A DNA stretch of 64,000 nt, taken from NCBI GenBank assembly GCA_945881875.1, contig CAMCVH010000002.1:124001-188000 (forward strand). Direction: 5' to 3'. The notes below the pieces were generated by a model that worked only from the letters and a program-made list of their open reading frames with translations, did not search any database and was not told the origin of the DNA. Every line of letters starts with the position of its first letter. Within the stretch, counting starts at the first letter, position 1. A program made the position numbers and the translations under genes. Below, one piece after another: positions 55,293 to 64,000 of this stretch. This DNA is from Polynucleobacter meluiroseus (GTDB taxonomy: Bacteria > Pseudomonadota > Gammaproteobacteria > Burkholderiales > Burkholderiaceae).

Positions 55293-56179
55293 GCTCAACT
55301 TCAAGCACCCTCTCAGCAAATAAAAACCTCACCTTAGGTATTGTGGGCGTGGGTCTAATTGGCGCATCCCTTGGTTTAGCGCAACGAGAAGCCAATACAT
55401 TTACAAAAATCTTAGGCGTAGGCCGCTCAAAAGCTAATTTAGACCAGGCTCTAAAAATGGGAGCCATTGATCAAGCTGTCAGTCTTGAGGAGTGTGCCAA
55501 GCAAGCGGACGTGATTGTGGTGTGTGTGCCAGTGGCTCAGACATTTTCAGTACTGCATGCAATCGAGCCTCATATCAAAGCAAACACATTAATCACTGAC
55601 GCAGGAAGTACTAAGTCTGATGTGATCATGGCAGCTAAAACTGCTTTGGGTGACAAGGTTGCCCAATTTGTACCTGCTCACCCGATAGCAGGTGGTGCTC
55701 AACATGGTGCAGAAGCAGCTAAAGCTAACTTGTATCAAGGTAAAGAAGTTGTTCTTTGCCCTATTCAAGAAAATCACCCAGAAGCTGTTCAGCTGATGGA
55801 TGATTTCTGGCAAGCAACAGGGGCAGTCACTAGCAGAATGTCATCTTTGCAGCATGATGCGATTTTTGCGTCTATTTCACATTTGCCACATATTCTTTCT
55901 TATGCATTGATGCTGCAAGTTGCTAATTCAGAAGACGCTGCCATGAAGTTAGATCTTGCTGGTGCCGGCTTTAGAGACTTCACTAGAATTGCAGCATCTA
56001 GCCCAGAAATGTGGCGCGATATTTGTTTAGCTAATAAGACCGCTATTCTTAAAGAGTTGGATAACTACTTAGTACTTACTAAAAATCTTAGAGAGATGAT
56101 TGCTAAAGAAGATAGCGATTCACTTTTAAAAGCATTCACAAGAGCTAGCGCGGAACGTCAAAAATGGGAAGGTCGTTGA
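55289..56179 (+). CDS. tyrA: Prephenate dehydrogenase
   Basis: 296 residues. It oxidatively decarboxylates prephenate to 4-hydroxyphenylpyruvate for tyrosine. The NAD motif is [33 protein letters not shown] holds the catalytic His; [12 protein letters not shown] and [19 protein letters not shown] are typical. No chorismate-mutase fusion. The start overlaps hisC (ATGA) and the stop overlaps aroA. Confidence 0.94.
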   Translation: MSSTSSTLSANKNLTLGIVGVGLIGASLGLAQREANTFTKILGVGRSKANLDQALKMGAIDQAVSLEECAKQADVIVVCVPVAQTFSVLHAIEPHIKANTLITDAGSTKSDVIMAAKTALGDKVAQFVPAHPIAGGAQHGAEAAKANLYQGKEVVLCPIQENHPEAVQLMDDFWQATGAVTSRMSSLQHDAIFASISHLPHILSYALMLQVANSEDAAMKLDLAGAGFRDFTRIAASSPEMWRDICLANKTAILKELDNYLVLTKNLREMIAKEDSDSLLKAFTRASAERQKWEGR

Positions 56180-57510
56180 TGACGACTTCTTCCGGATTAA
56201 ATTCTGACTGTATTGATTTAGGTCCATTCAAAAAAGCTGAGGGTGTTGTAGCGTTACCCGGATCAAAAAGTATTTCTAATCGCGTTTTACTTCTATCTGC
56301 TTTAGCTAGTGGTACAACTCGCTTAAAAGGTTTGTTAGATGCTGATGACACCCAAGTGATGCGTGATGCGCTTAAGACTTTGGGTGTTCGTGTGGACGAG
56401 TCAGATGGTGATTGTGTTGTGACTGGTTGTTTAGGCCGCTTTCCAAAAGATACGGCTGATTTATTTATGGGTAATGCGGGTACGGCGATTCGTCCATTAA
56501 CAGCGGCCTTAGCTATTCTCGGTGGTGACTATCGCTTACATGGTGTTCCACGGATGCACGAAAGACCTATTGGTGATTTGGTAGATGGTCTTCGTATGGT
56601 GGGAGCAAAAGTAGCTTATGAAAAAAATGAAGGCTACCCCCCGCTAAAAATATCAAAAGGTCAAATACGTACGGATGAAATTATTCGAGTACGTGGTGAT
56701 GTATCTAGTCAGTTCTTAACAGCACTTTTGATGGCTTTGCCATTGGTAGCAAAAAATGAAATCTGTATTGAAGTGGTTGGAGAGTTAATTTCAAAACCCT
56801 ATATTGATATCACCTTGAAGTTGATGAGTCGCTTTGGCGTTGAAGTGCGCAATGATCATTGGCAGCACTTTTATATCCCGGCTAATCAAGGGAATCCTTA
56901 TGCTAGTCCTGGAACATTGCATGTTGAGGGTGACGCCTCATCAGCATCTTATTTTTTAGCGGCAGGTGCAATCGCCAACGGTCCAGTTCGAGTGACGGGT
57001 GTTGGTCGTAATAGTATTCAAGGGGATGTGGCATTTGCTGAGGCGCTCAATCAGATGGGCGCTAATGTCATGGCTGGAGATGATTGGATTGAGGTAAGAG
57101 GTGTGGATACACCGAGCGGTCGCTTACAAGGGATTGAACTTAATTGTTTGGCTATCCCTGATGCGGCGATGACTTTGGCGGTGGCAGCATTATTTGCAGA
57201 AGGCTCGACCAAGTTAACAGGCATTGCTAGTTGGAAAGTGAAAGAGACTGATCGCATTGCTGCTATGGCAAAAGAATTACAAAAGATGGGAGCTTTGGTT
57301 GAATCAGGAGACGACTTTATAAAAGTCACGCCACCCATCAATTGGCAGACTCCGGAATCTGGCATTGATACTTACGATGATCACCGCATGGCCATGTGTT
57401 TTTCTCTGGTGGCGTTCGGGTCGCATGCAGTTCGGATTAATGAACCTGATTGTGTGGCTAAAACTTTCCCTGATTTTTTCAAGGCTTTTGGGCAAATAGC
57501 CCATTCATAA
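56179..57510 (+). CDS. aroA: 3-phosphoshikimate 1-carboxyvinyltransferase (EPSP synthase)
   Basis: 443 residues from ATG 56179, which shares one base with the tyrA stop and has GGAAGG 7 bases upstream. Phosphoshikimate-binding [16 protein letters not shown] (Lys30), [14 protein letters not shown], the [13 protein letters not shown] segment and [14 protein letters not shown] are all intact. It joins phosphoenolpyruvate to shikimate-3-phosphate. The [12 protein letters not shown] segment is of the normal class I type with Gly at the position linked to glyphosate sensitivity. Confidence 0.96.
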   Translation: MTTSSGLNSDCIDLGPFKKAEGVVALPGSKSISNRVLLLSALASGTTRLKGLLDADDTQVMRDALKTLGVRVDESDGDCVVTGCLGRFPKDTADLFMGNAGTAIRPLTAALAILGGDYRLHGVPRMHERPIGDLVDGLRMVGAKVAYEKNEGYPPLKISKGQIRTDEIIRVRGDVSSQFLTALLMALPLVAKNEICIEVVGELISKPYIDITLKLMSRFGVEVRNDHWQHFYIPANQGNPYASPGTLHVEGDASSASYFLAAGAIANGPVRVTGVGRNSIQGDVAFAEALNQMGANVMAGDDWIEVRGVDTPSGRLQGIELNCLAIPDAAMTLAVAALFAEGSTKLTGIASWKVKETDRIAAMAKELQKMGALVESGDDFIKVTPPINWQTPESGIDTYDDHRMAMCFSLVAFGSHAVRINEPDCVAKTFPDFFKAFGQIAHS

Positions 57511-57646
57511 AGCCAATAAAAACCCAAATTGGTATGTCAAAATCAGCCAAAATTACCTTTTTCCAGAATCCAATATTCCACATTAAGAAATATTTATACT
57601 TATTAGAGACCCTTAATTGGGCTCAAAAACCTAAAATTCATCAAAA

Positions 57647-58318
57647 ATGACCCAAAACACCAACACTCATACCCCAGTTATTGCCATCGATGGACCTACT
57701 GCATCGGGTAAGGGAACTGTTGCGCAGAAAGTGGCCGAGCATTTGGGTTATCACTATTTAGATAGTGGTGCGCTGTACCGATTGGTCGGTTTAGCAAGCT
57801 TTAAAAAGGGTATTTCAACTGCTTCTGAGCATGATTTAACCCCTATTGCAAAAGATTTAAACGTTATCTTTCAAGGGGATAGGATAATTCTTGAGGGCGA
57901 AGACGTGAGTGATCAGATTCGCGAGGAAGAGATGGGTAGAAGGGCTTCTGAAGTGGCTATCCATCCTATGGTTCGCCAAGCCTTAGTAGCCAGACAGCGT
58001 ACTTTTAGACAAAAACCGGGTTTAGTGGCTGATGGCAGAGATATGGCCAGTGTTATTTTTACGGATGCTGTGACCAAGGTCTATTTGACAGCCAGCGCCG
58101 AGGCGAGAGCTGAACGGCGCTTTAAACAATTGATAGCTAAGGGCTTTTCTGCTAATATTCAAGTCCTTTTACAAGATTTACTTGACCGAGACGAACGCGA
58201 TGCAAATCGCGGTAACTCGCCACTTAAGGCTGTTGAAGGGGCTCACCACCTTGACACGACGTCTATGACGATTGAAGAGGCAGTGAATCAAATTCTGAAG
58301 TGGCATCAAGTTAACTAA
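57647..58318 (+). CDS. cmk: Cytidylate (CMP) kinase
   Basis: 223 residues. It phosphorylates CMP and dCMP. P-loop [30 protein letters not shown], the central [20 protein letters not shown] and [13 protein letters not shown] are diagnostic. The ATG follows an A-rich stretch without a Shine-Dalgarno. The 136-bp gap after aroA shows no clear hairpin, so cmk may have its own promoter there. Confidence 0.95.
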   Translation: MTQNTNTHTPVIAIDGPTASGKGTVAQKVAEHLGYHYLDSGALYRLVGLASFKKGISTASEHDLTPIAKDLNVIFQGDRIILEGEDVSDQIREEEMGRRASEVAIHPMVRQALVARQRTFRQKPGLVADGRDMASVIFTDAVTKVYLTASAEARAERRFKQLIAKGFSANIQVLLQDLLDRDERDANRGNSPLKAVEGAHHLDTTSMTIEEAVNQILKWHQVN

Positions 58319-58393
58319 ATTTAGCTAACTGAGAAACTGAGGATTTATAGGAGTCAGTCCTTGCAACGCGAGTACTGGCATTTGCAATCTAAC

Positions 58394-58412
58394 CCGTCAA
58401 GACTTTTGACGG
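58394..58412 (+). promoter_or_regulatory. Hairpin in the rpsA leader
   Basis: CCGTCAA / TTGACGG stem with a 5-base loop, ending 17 bases before the rpsA start. There is no Shine-Dalgarno between the hairpin and the ATG. In E. coli, S1 represses its own mRNA through leader hairpins of this kind; the same is plausible here. Confidence 0.5.
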
Positions 58413-58429
58413 CTTTATAGTGAAAACAC

Positions 58430-60106
58430 ATGTCTGAATCATTTGCAGCTCTATTTGAAGAATCCCTAGCCCGTTCTAATATGAAGGCAGGCCAAGTTAT
58501 TTCCGCTGAAGTTGTGCGTATCGATCACAACTTTGTAGTGGTAAATGCCGGTTTGAAATCTGAAGCTTTTATCTCTGTTGAGGAATTCCTTAACGATCAA
58601 GGTGAAGTTGAAGTTCAACCAGGCGATTTCGTTTCTGTTGCGATTGACGCATTAGAAAACGGTTACGGTGACACAGTGTTGTCACGTGACAAAGCGAAGC
58701 GTTTAGCTTCTTGGTTAAACCTAGAGAAGGCCTTAGAACAAGGTGAACTCGTAACTGGTTCTGTAACAGGAAAAGTTAAAGGTGGTTTAACTGTGATGGT
58801 TAACGGCATCCGTGCTTTCTTGCCAGGTTCTTTGTTGGATACGCGTCCTATTAAGGACACTTCTCCATACGAAGGCAAGACTATGGAATTCAAGGTTATC
58901 AAGCTCGACCGTAAACGCAACAACGTTGTGTTGTCACGTCGTGCTGTTGTTGAAGCTAGCCAAGGTGAAGAGCGCGCTAAGTTGCTCTCTAATCTTAAAG
59001 AAGGTACTGTGGTTCAGGGTATTGTTAAAAACATTACTGACTACGGCGCGTTCGTTGACCTCGGCGGTGTTGACGGCTTGTTGCACATCACTGACTTGGC
59101 ATGGCGTCGTGTACGTCACCCGAGCGAGATGTTGACTGTTGGTCAAGAAGTGACCGCTAAGATCCTTAAGTATGATCAAGACAAGAACCGTGTTTCATTG
59201 GGTATCAAGCAATTAGGTGATGATCCATGGGTTGGTATCGCTCGTCGTTACCCACCAAACACACGTTTATTCGGTAAGGTGACAAATCTTACTGACTACG
59301 GTTCATTCGTTGAAATCGAAACAGGTATCGAAGGTTTGGTTCACGTTTCTGAAATGGATTGGACTAATAAGAACGTTGCTCCAAGCAAAATCGTTCAGCT
59401 AGGTCTAGAAGTTGAAGTCATGGTTCTTGATATTGATGAAGACAAGCGTCGTATTAGCTTGGGCATGAAGCAATGTAAAGCTAACCCATGGGACGAATTC
59501 GCTCGCATCCACCAAAAAGGTGAGAAGTTAAGCGGTGCGATCAAGTCTATTACTGACTTTGGCGTATTCATTGGTTTGCCAGGCGGCATCGACGGTCTAG
59601 TTCACTTGTCTGATTTGTCATGGCAAGAGACTGGCGAAGAAGCTGTTCGCAAGTACAAAAAAGGTGACGAAGTTGAGACTGTTGTTTTAGCTATCGACGT
59701 TGAGAAAGAGCGCATCTCTTTGGGTATCAAACAAATGTCTGGTGACCCATTCAATAACTACACATCTACTAGCGACAAAGGCAGTATTGTTGACGGTACT
59801 GTGAAGAGTGTTGATGCTAAGGGTGCTGTGATTCATTTGGCTGATGAAGTTGAGGGCTATTTGCGCGCTTCTGAGATCTCAACTGACCGCGTTGAAGATG
59901 CTCGTAACTTACTAAAAGAAGGTGACGCTGTTAACGCAATGATCATCAATATTGACCGTAAGTCACGCAACATCAACTTGTCAATTAAAGCTAAAGACAG
60001 TGCTGATCAGCAACAGACTATGAACAAGATGCAGAACGAAAGTAGCGCAGGTACGACGAATTTAGGTGCCTTGTTAAAAGCTAAGATGGATAATCAGGGT
60101 AACTAA
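58430..60106 (+). CDS. rpsA: 30S ribosomal protein S1
   Basis: 558 residues with six S1 (OB-fold) repeats, seen from recurring segments such as [44 protein letters not shown] and [22 protein letters not shown]. The first two repeats are the divergent ribosome-docking ones. It binds mRNA and helps initiation. Codon choice (CGT, GGT, AAC, GTT) is that of a strongly expressed gene. Confidence 0.97.
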   Translation: MSESFAALFEESLARSNMKAGQVISAEVVRIDHNFVVVNAGLKSEAFISVEEFLNDQGEVEVQPGDFVSVAIDALENGYGDTVLSRDKAKRLASWLNLEKALEQGELVTGSVTGKVKGGLTVMVNGIRAFLPGSLLDTRPIKDTSPYEGKTMEFKVIKLDRKRNNVVLSRRAVVEASQGEERAKLLSNLKEGTVVQGIVKNITDYGAFVDLGGVDGLLHITDLAWRRVRHPSEMLTVGQEVTAKILKYDQDKNRVSLGIKQLGDDPWVGIARRYPPNTRLFGKVTNLTDYGSFVEIETGIEGLVHVSEMDWTNKNVAPSKIVQLGLEVEVMVLDIDEDKRRISLGMKQCKANPWDEFARIHQKGEKLSGAIKSITDFGVFIGLPGGIDGLVHLSDLSWQETGEEAVRKYKKGDEVETVVLAIDVEKERISLGIKQMSGDPFNNYTSTSDKGSIVDGTVKSVDAKGAVIHLADEVEGYLRASEISTDRVEDARNLLKEGDAVNAMIINIDRKSRNINLSIKAKDSADQQQTMNKMQNESSAGTTNLGALLKAKMDNQGN

Positions 60107-60133
60107 TTAATACCTTGGTTTAATGTAACGGAA

Positions 60134-60162
60134 AATCTCCATTCTTTTTTAGAATGGGGATT
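60134..60162 (+). promoter_or_regulatory. Hairpin between rpsA and ihfB
   Basis: AATCTCCATTCT / AGAATGGGGATT pair over 12 bp (one G-T) around a T5 loop. No T run follows, so it may reduce rather than stop read-through to ihfB. Confidence 0.45.
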
Positions 60163-60195
60163 CTCAAAACTAGAAAAAAAGAATATTGTTGAGTT

Positions 60196-60531
60196 ATGGA
60201 CGATTTAGAACGCAGTGATTCTTCCACGATCACACGATCAGAATTGGTAGAGCGTTTAGCTCAGGCTTTCCCGCAGCTTTTGCCGCGGGATGTGGAGCAA
60301 GCCGTTAAAACATTGCTTGATACCATGTCACAAGCCTTAGCTGAAGGTAAGCGCATTGAATTGCGAGGTTTTGGTAGTTTCGTCATGCATCACCGTCCAC
60401 CTCGTCAGGGTCGCAACCCTAAGTCTGGAGAAGCCGTTATGGTTCCAGAAAAGCATGTTCCTCACTTTAAGCCTGGCAAAGAATTAAGAGAGAGAGTTGA
60501 TTTTCCTAAAAAGGATGACTTTTTAGAATGA
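60196..60531 (+). CDS. ihfB: Integration host factor, beta subunit
   Basis: 111 residues, HU/IHF family. The DNA-bending arm segment [22 protein letters not shown] (split here: GFGSFVMHH and [11 protein letters not shown]) contains the intercalating proline, and the start [14 protein letters not shown] and C-terminal [12 protein letters not shown] fit IHF-beta. It forms a heterodimer with IHF-alpha (not in the window). It is about 15 residues longer than E. coli IHF-beta, mainly at both ends. The rpsA-ihfB order is the usual one. Confidence 0.94.
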   Translation: MDDLERSDSSTITRSELVERLAQAFPQLLPRDVEQAVKTLLDTMSQALAEGKRIELRGFGSFVMHHRPPRQGRNPKSGEAVMVPEKHVPHFKPGKELRERVDFPKKDDFLE

Positions 60532-60767
60532 TGGCGTTTCTTAATGCCGCAATGAAATCTTTGCGGATCATTGGGCGAATCATCTTATTTACTCTTTTAG
60601 TATTACTCGCCTTAGGCAATACCCAAGAGATTAGCTTTCAATTGATTCCCGGTTTAGTTTGGGAAACCCCTCTTATATTGGTTCTATTTGTGGCATTTGC
60701 CTGTGGTATTTTGCTGACGCTATTGAGTGGGATCTCATTAAGCCGCTTTAAAAAAAGTCGTTCATAA
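60528..60767 (+). CDS. lapA: LapA-family inner-membrane protein
   Basis: 79 residues, start overlapping the ihfB stop (ATGA); ATG 60531 is an alternative. Two membrane segments (about 14-32 and 46-68) with the LapA signature [20 protein letters not shown] between them. LapA works with LapB (next gene) in controlling LPS synthesis, at least in enterobacteria, by helping regulate LpxC breakdown. Confidence 0.9.
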   Translation: MMAFLNAAMKSLRIIGRIILFTLLVLLALGNTQEISFQLIPGLVWETPLILVLFVAFACGILLTLLSGISLSRFKKSRS

Positions 60768-60770
60768 ATC

Positions 60771-61985
60771 GTGTTGAAAATTGAAACCTGGTGGTTGTTC
60801 GCCCTTCCTATTATTTTTGGCTTGGGATGGATTGGCGCTCGTTGGGATATGCGTTTAGAAAAACGCGAAGATGAAATTGATCGCTTAGCCCAGCAGAAAT
60901 CTACTTTTAAAGGTCTCAATTTATTACTCAATGAAGAACCTGATAAAGCCATTGATGCCTTGGTTCAAATTGCACAGCTAGACCCTGAGACCACTGAGTT
61001 GCATTTCGCGTTGGGTAGCTTATTTCGTCGTCGTGGTGAAACAGAGCGGGCTATTCGAGTCCATCAGCATCTAGCGAGCCGTGAAGATTTACTATCAAGT
61101 CACCGAGACCATGCTGCTTATGAATTAGGCCGAGATTTTTTAAGGGCTGGTTTATTGGATCGAGCTGAAAGCTCTCTTCGCCAAGTAGGAAGTCAAAGTA
61201 AATTTGGCATTCCTGCTAAAGAAAGTCTTTTGGAGATGTATCAGATCGAAAAAGACTGGGTACAAGCCATTAATTCTTCAAAAGAGCTAGAAGTTCTTCA
61301 AGGTAAAAGTCTTCATAAAGAAATTGCGCACTTTAATTGTCAGTTGGCTGAAGAGGCGCTGCAGGCTAAAAAGAGCGATCAGGCCTTGGAGTATATCCAA
61401 CAAGCTATGACAGCAATTCCTAATCACCCTCGTGCCAGGATCTTGAAGGGGGATTGGTTGGTTACTCAAAATCAATTACAAAAAGCCTTAGATACATGGT
61501 CTGACATTGCAAAAAACCATGTGGCTTATTTACCATTAGTAGCTGATCGTTGGATTGATGTACATAAAGCTCTTGGTAAGCCGCAAGAGGGTTTGCAAGT
61601 CCTGATAGATGCTTTACAGACTCAAGCTGGTGGTGAGTTATTAGATATCACTTTCAAACACGTCATGGCTATACAAGGAGTTCCTCAAGCAGAAACCTTG
61701 ATGACGCGTGTCATGGACCATACGCCCAGCTTAACTGCTATGGCCTTAAGAGCGCAAGCCCGACTGATGTTGGCTGAAGTTGCTCAAAATGACAAAGCTA
61801 CCCAAGAGATCAAAGCTTCATTGGGATTGTTAAAACATAGAACCAATTCTTTAGCCCGTTACACTTGTGGTAACTGTGGTTTTAGAGCAAGACGTTTTTA
61901 TTGGCAGTGTCCAGGTTGTAATTACTGGGAATCCTATTCACCAACACGCGGCGAGGGTGCGGCTCCATCTGGACGCTCGATGTAA
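60771..61985 (+). CDS. lapB: LPS assembly protein LapB (YciM)
   Basis: 404 residues from a GTG start 3 bases after lapA. One N-terminal membrane segment (about 5-23), TPR repeats through the middle (TTELHFALGSLFRRRGETERA), and a C-terminal rubredoxin-like metal site with Cys366, Cys369, Cys380 and Cys383 (CGNCGFRARRFYWQCPGC). LapB couples LPS production to LpxC proteolysis by FtsH in E. coli. Its place next to hldA-hldD fits an LPS role. Confidence 0.94.
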   Translation: MLKIETWWLFALPIIFGLGWIGARWDMRLEKREDEIDRLAQQKSTFKGLNLLLNEEPDKAIDALVQIAQLDPETTELHFALGSLFRRRGETERAIRVHQHLASREDLLSSHRDHAAYELGRDFLRAGLLDRAESSLRQVGSQSKFGIPAKESLLEMYQIEKDWVQAINSSKELEVLQGKSLHKEIAHFNCQLAEEALQAKKSDQALEYIQQAMTAIPNHPRARILKGDWLVTQNQLQKALDTWSDIAKNHVAYLPLVADRWIDVHKALGKPQEGLQVLIDALQTQAGGELLDITFKHVMAIQGVPQAETLMTRVMDHTPSLTAMALRAQARLMLAEVAQNDKATQEIKASLGLLKHRTNSLARYTCGNCGFRARRFYWQCPGCNYWESYSPTRGEGAAPSGRSM

Positions 61986-62023
61986 GTAAGATATCAACTT
62001 AAAGTTATTAGAAAATATAGATC

Positions 62024-62965
62024 ATGGACATCCAATTATCTGCAACTGATATTCAGCAATTTCGCCAAGCTAGATTACTAGTGGTGGGGGATGTCATGTT
62101 GGATCGTTATTGGTTTGGTGATACTGAAAGAATTTCCCCTGAGGCCCCAGTACCTGTTGTCCACGTTAGTAAAGTGGATGAGCGCTTAGGTGGTGCTGCC
62201 AACGTCGCACGCAATGCAGCCAGTATGGGTGCTCAAATATCAATCTTAGGTGTTGTTGGTGATGATGAGCCTGGAAGACGGATTGAAGAGTTGCTCAAAG
62301 CTCAAGGTGTGAAGAGCTTCTTACAAAGAGATGCAAGTCTACCTACAACCGTTAAGTTGAGAGTTGTAGCACGCCAACAGCAATTAATTCGTTTAGATTT
62401 TGAGCAAACTCCCACTCATGAAGCCCTGCTCAATAAATTAGAGCAATTTCAGTCATTATTAAAAGATGTAGATGCCGTTATTTTCTCTGACTACGGTAAG
62501 GGTGGTTTAACGCATGTCACCCAAATGATTGCTGCAGCAAGAGCTGCTGGTAAGGTTGTATTGGTTGATCCAAAAGGTGACGAATACAGTAAATATCAAG
62601 GCGCCTCTATTATTACCCCCAATCGTTCTGAGTTAAGGCAGGTCATTGGCCGCTGGAAGGATGAGTCTGAGTTAACTCTTAAGGCACAACAATTAAGAGA
62701 ACAATTAAAACTCGATGCGCTCTTATTGACAAGATCCGAAGAGGGTATGAGTTTGTTTACGGCTGCTGGCGTTGAACACGTTAAAGCCGATGCTCGTGAG
62801 GTATTTGACGTCTCAGGTGCTGGTGATACGGTTATTGCAACGATGGCAGTGGCACTCGCTGCTAAGTGGCCAGCTGGCCAAGCTATGAAGCTGGCTAATA
62901 AAGCAGGTGGTATCGTAGTTGGTAAATTAGGTACAGCAACAGTCTCTTTAGAGGAATTGCAATGA
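62024..62965 (+). CDS. hldA: D-glycero-beta-D-manno-heptose-7-phosphate kinase
   Basis: 313 residues: only the kinase half of the bifunctional HldE (RfaE domain I). PfkB-family motifs: [28 protein letters not shown] and the catalytic [19 protein letters not shown]. The nucleotidyltransferase half (HldC/RfaE domain II) is not fused, as in other betaproteobacteria, and is not in the window. It phosphorylates heptose-7-phosphate for LPS core heptose. It overlaps hldD by ATGA. Confidence 0.92.
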   Translation: MDIQLSATDIQQFRQARLLVVGDVMLDRYWFGDTERISPEAPVPVVHVSKVDERLGGAANVARNAASMGAQISILGVVGDDEPGRRIEELLKAQGVKSFLQRDASLPTTVKLRVVARQQQLIRLDFEQTPTHEALLNKLEQFQSLLKDVDAVIFSDYGKGGLTHVTQMIAAARAAGKVVLVDPKGDEYSKYQGASIITPNRSELRQVIGRWKDESELTLKAQQLREQLKLDALLLTRSEEGMSLFTAAGVEHVKADAREVFDVSGAGDTVIATMAVALAAKWPAGQAMKLANKAGGIVVGKLGTATVSLEELQ

Positions 62966-63981
62966 CGTATATCGTAACTGGCGCAGCTGGATTCATTGGA
63001 GCGAACATTGTCCAAGCTCTCAATCTGCGCGGCATCAAAAATGTGATTGCGGTTGATGAACTAAAGCCTGCTGATAAATATCGCAATCTTGCTGATTTAG
63101 AGATCTCCGATTATTTGGATAAGTCTGAATTTGTTGAGGCGTTTGCCAAGGGTAAGTTTGGCAAAGTAGAGGCTGTCTTTCATGAGGGTGCCTGCTCGGA
63201 CACTATGGAAACTGATGGCCAATACATGATGGCCAATAATTATCGATATTCACTAGATTTATTAGATATCTGTACTTCTCACAGAGTACCTTTTTTATAT
63301 GCATCTTCAGCAGCTACTTATGGCGGCTCAGACATATTTAAAGAAAGTCGTGAGTTTGAAAAGCCACTGAATGTTTATGGCTACTCTAAGTTTTTATTTG
63401 ATCAAGTGGTACGTCAACGTATAGCTAATGAGCAAACATCAGCTCAAGTTGTTGGATTCCGTTACTTCAACGTTTACGGACCACGTGAGTCTCACAAGGG
63501 GCGGATGGCTTCGGTTGCATTCCATCACTACCACCAATTCTTAGAGTCTGGCACTGTCAAACTATTTGGTGAATATGGTGGATATACTGAAGGTGAGCAA
63601 AAAAGAGACTTCATATCCGTAGAAGACGTCGTCAAAGTTAATTTATTCTTTCATGAGCATCCAGAGAAGAGTGGTATTTTTAACTTAGGGACTGGCCGTG
63701 CGCAGCCTTTTAATGATGTTGCTAGATCCGTGATCAATTCTTTGAGAGCGCATAAAGGCGAAAAAGAATTTTCATTGCACGAGTTGGTCGATGAACACTT
63801 AATTGAGTACACAGCTTTTCCAGAAGCATTGAGAGGTAAGTACCAATCATTTACGCAAGCAGATTTAACTCATTTGAGAGCAGCTGGATATACAGCAGAC
63901 TTCTTAACGGTTGAACAGGGCGTCAGAAAATACATCAATTGGTTGTCAGATAATTCTGATTATTTAGCTCAACCCATTTAA
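62962..63981 (+). CDS. hldD: ADP-glyceromanno-heptose 6-epimerase
   Basis: 339 residues, short-chain dehydrogenase fold. It converts ADP-D-glycero-D-manno-heptose to the L-glycero form for LPS inner core. The NADP motif is [16 protein letters not shown], and the catalytic Tyr-x-x-x-Lys lies in [32 protein letters not shown] is diagnostic of HldD. GAGG sits 7 bases before the start, inside hldA. The gene is complete and ends 19 bases before the window edge. Confidence 0.95.
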   Translation: MTYIVTGAAGFIGANIVQALNLRGIKNVIAVDELKPADKYRNLADLEISDYLDKSEFVEAFAKGKFGKVEAVFHEGACSDTMETDGQYMMANNYRYSLDLLDICTSHRVPFLYASSAATYGGSDIFKESREFEKPLNVYGYSKFLFDQVVRQRIANEQTSAQVVGFRYFNVYGPRESHKGRMASVAFHHYHQFLESGTVKLFGEYGGYTEGEQKRDFISVEDVVKVNLFFHEHPEKSGIFNLGTGRAQPFNDVARSVINSLRAHKGEKEFSLHELVDEHLIEYTAFPEALRGKYQSFTQADLTHLRAAGYTADFLTVEQGVRKYINWLSDNSDYLAQPI

Positions 63982-64000
63982 GCGTTAATTTTTGTCAACT

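Noticed and set aside
56164..56178. Upstream in-frame ATG for aroA
   Set aside because: It lies inside tyrA, adds residues not typical of AroA, and has no ribosome-binding site as good as GGAAGG before 56179.
1..64000. Mobile elements, prophage, CRISPR, toxin-antitoxin or defence islands
   Set aside because: No transposase, integrase, phage structural or Cas-like protein, no regularly spaced repeats of 25-40 bases, and no compositional island were seen; nearly all genes are housekeeping or conserved accessory genes.

Overview
The window looks like a chromosome segment of a free-living betaproteobacterium of the family Burkholderiaceae, most likely Polynucleobacter or a close relative. The reasons are two gene orders typical of that family (argH / hemC-hemD-hemX-hemY, and gyrA-serC-pheA-hisC-tyrA-aroA-cmk-rpsA-ihfB-lapA-lapB-hldA-hldD), a paired cphA'/cphA cyanophycin synthetase locus, a tmRNA with the tag ANDERFALAA, and a fairly AT-rich composition (an impression, not counted). 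The genus is an inference. Gene density is very high, no gap exceeds 300 bases, and I see no insertion sequence, prophage, tRNA gene, rRNA gene or CRISPR array.

Layout. 1-9.1 kb: the end of an Orn/Lys/Arg decarboxylase, argH, the heme-synthesis run hemC-hemD-hemX-hemY, an aldehyde dehydrogenase, msrA, pdxH and tcdA. 9.1-18 kb: a cyanophycin locus made of two divergent units. One encodes the two synthetases (CphA', then CphA). The other encodes an ABC exporter with a zinc ribbon, a DUF1854 protein and a protein that looks like a distant spore-type transglutaminase (Tgl). 18-24.4 kb: an amino-acid permease coupled to alanine dehydrogenase behind a 3 x 22-bp repeat, then fbp and pepN. 24.4-27.7 kb: a GDT1-type manganese transporter divergent from a rubrerythrin / GlpC-like Fe-S protein / DUF3501 operon that has an elaborate structured leader. 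27.7-31.1 kb: a tungstate ABC transporter (tupCBA) and its divergent regulator. 31-44.3 kb: a copper chaperone, a flavoprotein, a beta-CASP nuclease, a LOG protein, CrcB, a monooxygenase-fold protein, TrhP, a pseudouridine synthase, an antiporter, Uup, a SLAC1-type channel and a Fur-box-preceded heme-degrading factor.

44.3-64 kb: tmRNA, a methyltransferase, mnmH, gph, ubiG and an OmpA-like protein, followed by the long co-directional run from gyrA to hldD. That run joins DNA topology, serine and aromatic amino-acid synthesis (serC, pheA, hisC, tyrA, aroA), CMP kinase, ribosomal protein S1, IHF-beta, and LPS assembly and heptose synthesis (lapA, lapB, hldA, hldD), with many stop/start overlaps.

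The least explained parts are the cyanophycin accessory unit at 14.0-17.9 kb and the rubrerythrin operon with its switch-like leader at 25.06-25.12 kb. All family assignments come from reading motifs and recalled family features; no search was run.
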